Source: Metellina segmentata
Taxonomy: Eukaryota; Arthropoda; Arachnida; Araneae; Tetragnathidae
Direction of reading: 5' to 3'
DNA: 64,000 nucleotides
NCBI GenBank assembly: GCA_947359465.1
Contig: OX375872.1
Span: 11,044,137-11,108,136 of the forward strand
The notes under the pieces were generated by a model that was given only the letters and a program-made list of their open reading frames with translations, did not search any database and had not been told where the DNA came from. Positions 53,153 to 62,788 of this stretch are shown here, one piece after another (position 1 is the first letter of the stretch; each line of letters starts with the position of its first letter). Both the position numbers and the translations under genes were made by a program.

Positions 53153-53935
53153 TTATATATCATGTTCAACTATATGCAGTCTTACAAAAGCAGTAATATG
53201 ATAAAATTTTGAACATAAAAGTAGAATTTATATCCATTTAGACGCATGTGTGTGTATACGAGTAGCATCCTAGTAAGAAACTTTAGTTACAAGCATTATT
53301 GTGTAATCTAAAAAGTAATGGATGAACTCGGACTGATATAAGTATCAGCTTAAAATATAATTTGAATAAAGTCTATAGATTTTATATTATTTACCTGTCT
53401 GTACTTTGGTAGAAAATGTCCAAATTCACTGATTTTGAATTAAGTCCACATACCGTTTCACGGTATAAAGACAGTTAATAACAGAAAAAATGCCAATACT
53501 AAATCAGGTATTATCAAAAACGTGAAAAATGGACATTGGCTTTTTTTTTTAACCAAGGTACATATATATTCGTTAATTTAAAAAAAATGTTTCATTAAGG
53601 GAAATATTCATAGGGATCTTTTCATTATTCTATTAATTCTATTCTTAGTGGTGGGATTTCCTTTCAAAAACAAAATATGGGTCAAATTTTTTCAGTTAGG
53701 ATATTGTCATCCAAAGCGCTCATTTATAATTTAAGCTATTTGAAATTGTTTCATGTTGTAATTTATGAATCAAAGACCAGTTGAAGGTTTTTAACAAGGA
53801 AATTTATAAAATTACATCCCAGGTTTGAAAAGTTAAAAAAAAAATAACGAGTTTAAAAATTTGAAATCTTTTTTTTTTTTATACAGTCACTTGATATTTC
53901 TGACCATTATTCATAAAAACCTTTTCATAAAGACC
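53153..53935. other. No gene; contains the second copy of the 33-bp flank word
   Basis: AT-rich. The only shared sequence is CATTATTGTGTAATC--GGATGAA at 53294-53326. Confidence 0.5.
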
Positions 53936-54055
53936 AGGTAGGTAGCAGAATTTACGTCGCATTTGAGCAGCACATTGGGCTGCTGATGACTTTCCTGGGT
54001 CCATCTCGAAGTTTCGAGAACAATACATCATAATTTTAATACACAGTCAGATGAA
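53936..54055 (-). repeat. SINE 3' half, degraded
   Basis: GGTAGGTAGCAGAATTTACG, GAGCAGCACATTGGGCTGC and CACAGTCAGATGA. Confidence 0.6.
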
Positions 54056-54264
54056 TTTTTGTTAAAGCAAGATTTACTTACGTTTATTTCTGTTAGTATT
54101 GTTTCATTGTTTGATAATACCAACATAAAATATAAAAAAAATTGGAGATTGCAAGTACTGAACTTTAATCCAACTATAAATTAAACAAATATTTAAAAAA
54201 TAACAAGGAAATTAATTACGGTATTTTGTAAACAAATTAAAGCGTATTGGATATAAGTTATGTA

Positions 54265-54362
54265 GGTAGTTTGATTTTACGTTCCACTGGGTGTAACACA
54301 ACGGGCTTTTGGCGACGATCCAGGATCAATCCCATTGGGAAAGAACCAAGAACAATTTAATA
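54265..54362 (-). repeat. SINE 3' fragment, degraded
   Basis: GGTAGTTTGATTTTACGTTC, GTAACACAACGGGCTTTTGG and GGATCAATCCCATTGGGAA. Confidence 0.65.
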
Positions 54363-56167
54363 TTTTTGTATTAGCACGAAAGAGTAAGGCTTTGCAAAAC
54401 TTGTATATATTTCCCTTATTTTTGCAAATGACCACAGAAAATGTGTTTGCCTAATACCTTTTATAAAGAAATATACATTTTGACTTTATATGTTCAAAGG
54501 TAGCTGGAACATAGCTAAAAGTGAAGAAAATAAGCATCAGCATAAAATATTCATAAGAACAAAATAAAGATTTATTCAGTTAATTAATAATTCATATAAA
54601 TGTCGACATGAACAGTGATGTTAAGAATTAATATTTAAATAACTTCATGCATGAATATTAATATCCATCCTGACCACATCAAATTCATTCTTTTTTGCAC
54701 AAAAATCACAAAAATAGGGTAAATGTGGGCAAGTACATACCAAAATTTACCAAGTTTGATTTAAAAAGGTCTGTAAAATTTATTTTTATCATTCAACTAA
54801 TATTTTTTGCTGCTGAATAGAGATCAGATTCATTTTATTTAAAATACATATTTAAAAGCAAATATTTAATAGGGCTCAAATTTTTTTTAATTCAAAATTT
54901 TTATCGAAGGTGCAGGGTACGAACCTGTCCCATAGTAGTGTGTTAAAAGCGTACCTAGCCTCTAAAGATTGCCCATTTGAATGGAGAATGATGTTGGCGC
55001 AAATAGCTTAGTTTTTGAAGATCATTTTGCTGGCTGAGATTCTAAAATTGTAAAAAAAATCACCGAGCATTATAGACAGTCATGAACCACCCATCCCAAT
55101 TTTTAAACAGAAAGATAGAAACTAGCACTTACATGAAAAAGTTGAAAAAGAGTGGATGATATTGATGAATATTCTTGAATTTTAAAAATATCTTACACCT
55201 TGTTACGTCAAGTAGAATCAACAGGTATGCTTTGAAACCTTTCCTGTGGAAGTTATGCCTCGCTTCAGAACATTCCAGTGGCATAAGTACAAAATAAAAG
55301 TGTAGATGGTATGCTGTAGAATCCCCAAGATGTCCGCTCAGTGAATGGTTCGGCTCCAATATTATGGATCAACTACTCAATCCCCCCGAAAATACACTTA
55401 CCCCACTTTGCCATACCAAGTTTTTTTTAAATAAATATAGTTGGTAAAATCTAATACATTGGAACTGTTAAACATTTGTTGAATTAAATAGATTTTTTAA
55501 ACGAATTCTAAACGCTCAATAAAAGTGATCAGGTTTATTAATTGTTGGAAATAAAGCCATAAACCATTCCCTATTTTTCAAAAACATGCATATTCAAAAA
55601 ACTTTAACGAAGGCCAATTAGCAATGGTACATTTACTTCTTACTATATGCGCTCGATAATAAGTCTCAACTAAGAAGACAGTACTAGAAAATAGTACGCC
55701 CACGCAAAGATAATGATTCCGTTATGATAATGATTAACGTGCTTTGGATTTCGAAAATAGATAGGAACAAAACAAGATAATTATATTTAAGACTTTCTGT
55801 AGTAACTGCTTTTTAATAAATATGAACTAAAGAATCACACTTTCGTGAACAATTTTTCTTCATCCTACTACTTTCTCAATGGCGACGATGAAAGGTAAAA
55901 GTCTTCCACATTTGGCATGTTTACGAGTCGCAGCGCAGTTTCAATTGGCGATAACTTGCTTTGTTTTCGTAAATAGTCGTCAACCTGATGAATGTAAAAG
56001 CTTCAAATTAAATTCCACCCCCTAGCAGTTGTACACAAGCATGTTCACATAAAAATGTTCGGGATAAGAATACATATCTGCACACGATCAAGCAGATTAA
56101 AAAAAAATGAATGGATTGCAATTTTTTCCATTGGGTTTTGTAAAATTCTTTCCAACATCGATGATCG
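54363..56167. other. 1.8 kb without recognised gene
   Basis: AT-rich. A 76-codon minus ORF (55129-55359) has no motif I recognise. Confidence 0.5.
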
Positions 56168-56437
56168 GGCTGTGGTAGCCCGGCTGAAAGAGTAGGGATT
56201 AACATTCGGAGGGCTGTTTGATTAAAACTCGATTCAACCCAAGACCTTCGTGTACGTGGGGGCTGGTGCATTTGAAATCTGCCGTGGAAAAAGGGATGTA
56301 CGCCCAGGTGTTACAAACTGACCAGTGAATCAAAATTACGAGCTGTCCCTGGATCTTCCAATTCGGCGTTGATCCTGGACCATTGTTAATAACCCGTTGT
56401 GTTGCTCGAGGGAGACTTCAATTAACTTCCTACCCCA
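56168..56437 (+). repeat. tRNA-derived SINE, type 1
   Basis: Head GTGGTAGCCCGGCTGAAAGA, B box region GGGCTGTTTGATTAAAACTC (decayed), core GGTGCATTTGAAATCTGCCG, end GTTGTGTTGCTCGAGGGAGA and TTAACTTCCTACC. Confidence 0.75.
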
Positions 56438-56611
56438 TTGATCCAATTAAAATGAATCTTATCCTGCTAAACTGAATAGTTTTTAAGAATCCTTGAAGTT
56501 CCACGATTCATCTTTATAATGCTGAAATTAACATGGTCACATTCTCAAAATGCTAATGGGAAGTAATTCAGTGTAAATATAAACAGGTCTTCCGCATAGT
56601 TTTTACCGACA

Positions 56612-56732
56612 CACCGACAGACCTAGTCATCTGACAGTGGTTCACAATTTCGCCTTGGAATCTTTACCCGAATTTACTCCCGAAGCATTGCCAATACTCC
56701 ATTCATCGACGCCAATTCAACTACCTACCAGA
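56612..56732 (+). repeat. SINE 3' half, highly degraded
   Basis: ACCTAGTCATCTGACAGTGG, TTGGAATCTTTACCCG and AATTCAACTACCTACC. Confidence 0.5.
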
Positions 56733-56799
56733 CACGGGACTACGAAAACGTTTTCTCAGCCCCCTGACTAGATACCAAATAGCTTTCCGAAACTCATTC

Positions 56800-57300
56800 C
56801 CTAAAATAAAATCATTTGGAAAGATTAAATTACTCATTTCTAAAGAATGGAATAGAAATTTTTTAGTACTCATCTTCTTAATGTTAGTTGGAAGGTATTT
56901 TAACTAACGTTGCACTGGAACAACACAGGAAACTATTTAATTTCCTAACAAGGTTTAGAAAGATTCTATTACTCATTACTCACTTCGAAAATACTTTATT
57001 ACTCGTTTCTTAAAAATAGAATCCTTTGGACACATTCTATTGCTTATTTCCTAAGAATGGAATCACTTGGAAAATTTTTATTACTCATTTCTTAATGTAA
57101 GTTGGAAAGTATTTTAATTGACGTTGTACTGAAGCAACACAGGGGGCTATTTCATTTCCTAACAAGAGAACCCTTTAGAAAGATTCTATTACTCATTTTT
57201 AAAGAGTAGTTTCCTTCGAAAATACTTTATTACTCGTTTCTTAAAAATAGAATCCTTTTTGGAAAGATTCTATTGCTCATTTCCTTAGAATATTGTCATT
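56800..57300. repeat. AATAGAATC minisatellite array with two SINE tails
   Basis: Units such as AGAATGGAATAGAAATTTTT, AAATAGAATCCTTTGGACAC and AAGATTCTATTACTCATT. SINE 3' ends are embedded twice (56885-56945 and 57103-57160), each as GTTGGAA-GTATTTTAA-T and GACGTTG-ACTG-A-CAACACAGG. The repetition suggests that a segment containing the SINE tail was itself duplicated along with the array. Confidence 0.68.
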
Positions 57301-57566
57301 TTGTTAGGATACCAATTTGCAAGTTATCCGGGAAAAAATGGACTTTTCTTAGGGTGTTTTGCCAATCTGCACCATACACAAGCATCAAGTTGCTAATGAT
57401 GGAGGAAAAATACTCGGATTCGATGTCGGATTGTGAAATAAATAAAGCAGACATAGATAATTTCGACGATAGCTTAATGTGAATATTTAACAACTAATTT
57501 ACCGTTTCAACGATTAAAGGGCAGTTTGATATTAGTAGTGAAGGATCATTTTTTTAATTAAAGGGC
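57301..57566. other. Unassigned; short acidic ORF
   Basis: A 69-codon ORF (57273-57482) ends in MSDCEINKADIDNFDDSL. It begins inside the minisatellite, and no family was recognised. Confidence 0.3.
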
Positions 57567-57605
57567 ACACACACACACACCTTTCTCTCTCTCTCTCCCT
57601 CTCTC
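57567..57605. repeat. (CA)n and (CT)n microsatellites
   Basis: CACACACACACACA followed by CTCTCTCTCTCTC. Confidence 0.9.
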
Positions 57606-58286
57606 GTACGACACCACTTACGCAGGCCCTAAATTACAATAAACTAGATGTTTTCCCTAATAAGATGTGTTACAGTATGTACAATTAGATATTTGTATTT
57701 CTAAGTCGTAGGTGCTGCAATCAGGGAAAAATTGTATCTTCTCAACTGTATCTCTCTTTCTGTGTCGACCCATATCACCCAGAGACAATCACAGAAGGGG
57801 CACCCCAAAAAACCAAACTGAGCAGCAATTAGACCACCATGGCAGGTCAACCCCGATAGTTGTTTAGGGTTTTTTCGGCCAAAGGTCAATGGTGTTGACC
57901 TCTGATACCAAGCTATTATTAGAGACGTTAAACCTCTAGTACCGATCCGATTTTAAAGACGTTTTGATGTCAAAAAACAAAACGTATCAAGGGGTATTTG
58001 CACACAAGTAATGGATAAGTATCAACATACTTTTTTTTGGCTTTTGATGATATTTTCACTAAACCGTTATAATTTTATGTAACACACGAGAATACGTCAA
58101 TATTTCTCTAGGACTGCATCTAAGCATTTTTGAATAAAATACAGTATAAAATTCATTCGAGGATATCATTTTGATTTGTAAACTGACTAATGTGTAATAG
58201 GGATTGTTTATTTACGCTTAGAAGGAGAAAGTTTTTCGTCGTTTTATGCTACCATAGTAAACTTAATCAAGTATTTTTGCTTATGT
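57606..58286. other. No gene recognised
   Basis: A less AT-rich block at 57740-57960 has no frame or repeat match. Confidence 0.45.
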
Positions 58287-58555
58287 TGTTAATGCTCTTG
58301 GTGGTTGTCTCGACGAGGTATCTCGTCGTTACCAAAACAGACTAGATCTTGATAAACGAGATATCTCGTCATTCAAGCAAAACTGACCAGTTCTTGATCT
58401 TGCCATTGAAACAAAACTGACGAGTTCCTGATCTCGTCACCATAAAACAATCGCAATATCTTGATGACGAGATAGCTCGTCATTAGCAACATTGGCCAGA
58501 TCTTGATGGACGAGATATCTCGTAGAAACCACACGGAGAGTAAAGACAGAAAATT
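58287..58555. mobile_element. TTAA-type palindrome-rich MITE, near complete
   Basis: GTTAATGCTCTTGGTGGTTG opens and GAAACCACACGGAGAGTAAA closes. It includes GACGAGGTATCTCGTC, ACGAGATATCTCGTC, GATGACGAGATAGCTCGTC and GGACGAGATATCTCGT, the clearest set of repeated palindromes in the window, each separated by ACTGACCAG-TCTTGATC words. Confidence 0.75.
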
Positions 58556-59415
58556 TCAATATTTTTTCTCTCATCTCATGATACACATAAACTAATTACA
58601 AATATCCTGCGGCACACCAAAAATATATTATATTTTTACCAATCAGACAACAAAATAGGTATAATTAAGCTTTATTTACGAAAACATATATACCTTTTTT
58701 GCTCCAGTGACTTTAAAAGAAATTTCTTTGAAATAATTTATTTATGATACTAAATAATAATAAATTAAAAATAATACTATTGTCAAAATTATTTATATGG
58801 GTAATACTAAAAATTAATTTTGAACACTAGTTGAAAATTGAATACTAAATCGTTAAAATGAAATAAATCTTAGCCAATTTAAATCGTTTCACTATCCGTA
58901 AAACTAACTAGTCGATCTCGTGGAAAATCGGTGAAAACCTTTCTTAAGGTATCAAAGCAAGGACAAAAACGTGACACTACAGGATTTATTTGGATTATAA
59001 GTATATTTTATCAATGGAAGGACGTCAATTATGTCTAAAAATAATTACTACAGTGCTCTACATCTATCTTATAAAGTGGAATAACATGCATCACCTCAAT
59101 ATACTTTCTATCTTTGGACATTGTTTTTAACTCTATCGGGAAGATACTTTTTGCTGATATTAATTGCATTAAATTTGGTATTGATATCTTCCGTTTGAAA
59201 TAAGTATCAATTCAAAATATTTTTGTGCAAACTTTGCTACTTCGTGACTTTCCATCACAGCCAGTGTTTCGTCTGCTGATAAAATCTTTCATTATGTTCT
59301 TTTTTTTTGTCAACAGTTGAATTAACAAAAATAAACTCTTAGTACATGTGAAGCGAAACAAAATGAAATCCCAACAAATACACGTTAAATTCGATATTCA
59401 CATAAGCAGATGCAT
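58556..59415. other. No gene recognised
   Basis: Very AT-rich spacer. Confidence 0.5.
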
Positions 59416-59417
59416 AT

Positions 59418-59540
59418 TTAACCCTCTGAGGGGTTCACACGCATATTTCTATCTAAAAGTCTACCCTGCAGGAGATATAACCAGTTTTGACTTCTTGACC
59501 AATAGAATCTTTTCAAAGGATTCTATTCTAAGGTTGGGTT
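59418..59540. repeat. Minisatellite-bearing element, short copy
   Basis: Starts TTTAACCCTCTGAGGGGTTC and ACACGCATATTTCTATCTAA, TACCCTGCAGGAG, then a single array unit CCAATAGAATCTTTTCAAAG, GATTCTATTCTAAGG. Confidence 0.7.
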
Positions 59541-59654
59541 TGATGTCAGAAGCTCCATAAGCGGCCAAGCTGCGCAATTATGAAATTAGATGAAATAACC
59601 AAATTTACTAATCAACAATGAAAAGTAGATTTAAACTAGAACAAGGCTTATATA

Positions 59655-59865
59655 AAACAGGGAGACGAGATATCTCTTCCATCAAACTCCGACCCATTTT
59701 GCTACTGACGAGATATTCCGTCATCAAGATAATACCGATCCCTTTAGGATGATGACATCGAGATGTAGTCCGTTTTCTCTTCAAATCACAACATCTCGTT
59801 CTTCAAGATCGGGTCAGTTTCTCTAACGACGAGATACCAGATTGTGACAATCACCAGGAGGGCTA
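59655..59865. mobile_element. TTAA-type palindrome-rich MITE
   Basis: GAGACGAGATATCTCTTCCA, TACTGACGAGATATTCCGTC, GATGATGACATCGAGATG and an end TCACCAGGAGGGCTAA. The right end leads into a tandem array of the same sequence. Confidence 0.65.
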
Positions 59866-60178
59866 ATCAGATGAATAAGCAAAGAACTCCCTGCACTAAC
59901 GTCCTTCAAGAGCGGGTCAGTACCTCTTACGACGAGATACTAGGTCGTGACAATCACCAGGAGGGTTAATCAGATGAATAAACAAAGAACTCTCTGCACT
60001 ATCGTCCTTCAAGATCGGGTCAGTTTCTCAAACGACGAGATATTAGGTCGCGACAATCACCAGGAGGGTTAATCAGATGAATAAGCAAAGAACTCCCTGC
60101 GCTAACGTCCTTCAAGATCGGGTTAGTACCTCTAACGACTAGATACCAGGTCGTGACAATCACCAGGAGGGTTAAACA
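59851..60178. repeat. 103-bp tandem array derived from the MITE end
   Basis: TCACCAGGAGGG starts at 59851, 59954, 60057 and 60160, an exact 103-bp period. Each unit holds the MITE terminus (GACGAGATACCAGGTCGTGA, CCAGGAGGGTTAA) and unrelated downstream sequence (ATGAATAAGCAAAGAACTCC). The minus ORF 60020-60205 lies in it. Confidence 0.9.
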
Positions 60179-60284
60179 GACGAATAACCAAAGAACTCTT
60201 TGCACTATCGTCGATAGAGTAGAATAAAAATAAGTGAATGATAGTTAAAAAAGTTGTGAAGTATCATCGCATACAGGTTGAACC

Positions 60285-60500
60285 TACTGTAAGGAAAGGA
60301 GCAATAAATATTCCCAGAGGTTTCTATTCTGAGGATAGGAGCAATAGAATATTTCTAAATAATTTTATTATAAGAAAATACACAATACATAATCTTTCCA
60401 ATAGATTAGATTCTGAGGAAAGTATCAATAGGATCGTTCCAAAGGATTCCAAGAAAAGGACCAATCGAATCTATCGAAAGGTTGAAAAGATCCATGGGTT
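60285..60500. repeat. AATAGAATC minisatellite, degraded
   Basis: GTAAGGAAAGGAGCAATAAA, GAGCAATAGAATATTTC and CCAATCGAATCTATCGAAAG. Confidence 0.65.
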
Positions 60501-60702
60501 CCTTCAACTGATAAATGTGGTTCCTTAATCATAAAGTCTGTGTTGTAGGGGAAAAGTACCACTACACTACTCGGTTATATAGCAGAGGGGAAAACTTGAA
60601 TCGAACTTATTACCTTATTGAAAAAATGTTGCATATTTTGAACAGAAGAACTACACGTTTTGCTAATGGGAAAAGTAACGTCTGAATAGTTGTCACTATA
60701 CG

Positions 60703-60925
60703 AATACAAAAGAACGCCACACTGGAGCAACACAGAGGGCTATTGGAGATGGTCAATTTCAAAAGGAAACAAATCCAAAGAACCAATGTCTGAGGACGAG
60801 ATCGTCACCTCACTTGGCACTGCATTCTCAAAACTTTCACTTCAACGTGAGGAGATTTCAGGCTTCGACAGATTTAACGTGCACCATCCCCCATGGATAA
60901 GACAGTCTTTGCTGGACCGAGACGA
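60703..60925 (-). repeat. SINE, head truncated
   Basis: GAACGCCACACTGGAGCAAC, AACGTGAGGAGATTTCAGGC and GACAGATTTAACGTGCACCA show the SINE body in reverse. A plus ORF at 60690-60956 is an artefact. Confidence 0.7.
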
Positions 60926-61392
60926 ATATGTAAGACGGTTATGTGTGTGTCATTGACAAAAATTATTTCGTAATCTTCCTACTTTTAGTCGATTAACCGT
61001 ATAAAAGAGCAATTAGATTAACATAAAAAACTGTTATCTTTTGTAAATAAATTACAAAAATACTATATATTTTGTAATAGTTTATATGTGAAAAGTCAAT
61101 ATGAAAACAGGGAACCAATAGTTTCGGATGGGGCTTCCCACTGGTTGGGCCTCCATACCTCGGGAATCACAAAAGTATTATTAAGAGTAAATCCCCTAGG
61201 AATGAGCTTCCCTGCATGATGACAAAAAACAAACAAAAAGGTGACAGAGAATTCAGTTCCCCCTCTCCAGCAATCCCGCTATCGGACAATCTGTTTTTGA
61301 ATTTGGCGGATTTGGCGACGTGCCTTCACATGAGGAAAGAGCAACCCTAGTCAAGCCACTTTAGTGGATGAAATCTTTTGCCGGCATGTCAG
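60926..61392. other. Upstream region of the candidate promoter
   Basis: 61230-61392 is less AT-rich than its surroundings and not shared with any repeat in the window, as would be expected for a promoter-proximal region. No named regulatory site can be assigned with confidence. Confidence 0.35.
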
Positions 61393-61424
61393 TATAAAAG
61401 CGCAAGTTACGCTCTTTTCAGATC
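61393..61424 (+). promoter_or_regulatory. TATA box and initiator
   Basis: TATAAAAG at 61393-61400 is followed 27 bases on by TCAGATC (A at 61420), which fits the YYANWYY initiator. The spacing is what RNA polymerase II core promoters use. This is the only such arrangement I noticed that also leads to an ATG and a splice donor. Confidence 0.5.
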
Positions 61425-61512
61425 ACATTCCAAATCGAAAACATTTCTTCCTATTCATTCTCTTGGAAAATTTACCAAAATTTAAATTGTTTGCAGACGA
61501 TGTCGTTGCCTG
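61420..61512 (+). other. Candidate first exon (5' UTR and four codons) with splice donor
   Basis: From the predicted start at 61420, an 80-base leader leads to ATG at 61500 with A at -3. Four codons (ATG TCG TTG CCT, Met-Ser-Leu-Pro) and one further G follow, then GTAAGC (61513-61518), a good 5' splice site. A phase-1 intron directly after the start codons occurs in many small arthropod genes. No convincing second exon was found: acceptor-like sites at 62041 and 62814 give only very short frames. The intron would contain the tandem repeats at 61600-62562. This could be a genuine host gene whose remaining exons lie beyond 64 kb, or a chance arrangement. Confidence 0.35.
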
Positions 61513-61604
61513 GTAAGCTATAAACTTCCAATGATTTCACTGGATTAAAAATTTTTTCACGCGTTTTGAATTGTGCTCATTAACTTTATCTGCTCTTATG
61601 CAAT

Positions 61605-62240
61605 ATGATTGAAAGTAACTTTCTGTAGTTCGGAATGGTTCGATTGCTCTCTGTAGTTTATTCCAGCCATTTAAACTTAAAAGGATTCGATTTTAAATTA
61701 TTTAAATCACATTTTCTAATTCATTTCGTCTGGAAGAAACTCCCCTCTAAGGTCTGGTTTTCTCTACTCTTTCATTTCACACTTGTATCGTATTCAGTAA
61801 AGCTTTCCAATCTTATACAGCATGTTTGAAAGTAACTTTGTAGTTGATTCTAGTCACACACATTTAAACCCTAATAACTGCTCAATTCTGAATTCTTTAA
61901 ATCACATGTAGTGAATTGTGTCAGGAACAAACTGCTTATTAGGTCTGATTTTCTTCTACTCTTTCAATTTATATTTGTATCGTGTTCCGTTAAGTTTCCC
62001 AACGTTATTCAGCATGTTTGAAAGTAACTTTTCTTTTTTAGGAATAGTTAACTTTCTTTGTAGTTTATTTCATGCATTTAAATGTAAAACGACTCGATTC
62101 TAAATTTTTTAAATCGCATTTAGTAAATTTTGCCAGGAAGAAAATTCCTATTAGGTCTGGTTTTTCCATACTCCTTCAATCCCTATTTTCGTACTTGCAT
62201 CGTATTCAGTTAAGTTTCTCAATGTTATCGAATATGTTTG
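61605..62240. repeat. ~200-bp tandem repeat, three diverged units
   Basis: Units start near 61608, 61823 and 62013 with GTTTGAAAGTAACTTT--GTAGTTTATTC, contain CATTTAAA, AGGTCTGGTTTT and a CTACTCTTTCAAT block, and end ATCGTATTCAGTTAAGTTTC and TTCAGCATG. Short plus ORFs (61635-61829, 61918-62103) are parts of the units. Confidence 0.75.
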
Positions 62241-62562
62241 AATAACTTTATAATTTATTAATAACTTTATAGTTCATTAATAACTTTATAGTTTATAAAT
62301 AACTTTATAGTTTATAAATAACTTTAGAGTTTTTTAATAACTTTATAGTTTATAAATAACTTTAGAGTTTTTTAATAACTTTAGAGTTTATTAATAACTT
62401 TAGAGTTTATTAATAACTTTAGAGTTTATTAATAACTTTATAGTTTATTAATAAATTTAGAGTTTATTAATAACTTTAGAGTTTATTAATAACTTTAGAG
62501 TTTATTAATAACTTTAGAGTTTATTAATAACTTTATAGTTTATTAATAACTTTATAGTTTAG
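62241..62562. repeat. 19-bp satellite, ~17 units
   Basis: TTAATAACTTTAGAGTTTA repeated with T/G variants (TATAGTTTA versus TAGAGTTTA). It begins exactly where a fourth copy of the ~200-bp unit would (TGTTTGAATAACTTTATA), so the 19-mer derives from the first bases of that unit. Confidence 0.9.
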
Positions 62563-62594
62563 GATTAAACATACGTTGACTACCTTTTAAGTAC

Positions 62595-62788
62595 CTTGTC
62601 AGTGGTAGTATCGACTCGATATCATCATTAGCAAAGCAGACCAAATCTTGATGGAGGAGATATCTCCACATTATAAAAAGACTGATCAGATAATCATCAT
62701 AAAAAAATCTTTAATATCTTGATGACATTTTGTGATTAGCAGAATTGATGATGGACGAGATATCGTGTCGAAACCACTTGGAGGAATG
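62595..62788. mobile_element. TTAA-type palindrome-rich MITE, diverged
   Basis: TTGTCAGTGGTAGTATCGAC, GATGGAGGAGATATCTCC, ATCTTGATGACATTTTGTG and TCGAAACCACTTGGAGGA. Confidence 0.65.

Noticed and set aside
57273..57482. Small acidic protein gene
   Set aside because: It begins inside a minisatellite and has no recognisable domain. The acidic end alone is not enough.
59851..60178. CRISPR-like array with 103-bp period
   Set aside because: The sequence between the repeated words is itself repeated, so this is an ordinary tandem array.
62241..62562. CRISPR-like regularly spaced repeat
   Set aside because: Units are directly contiguous 19-mers without spacers, in a eukaryotic context.
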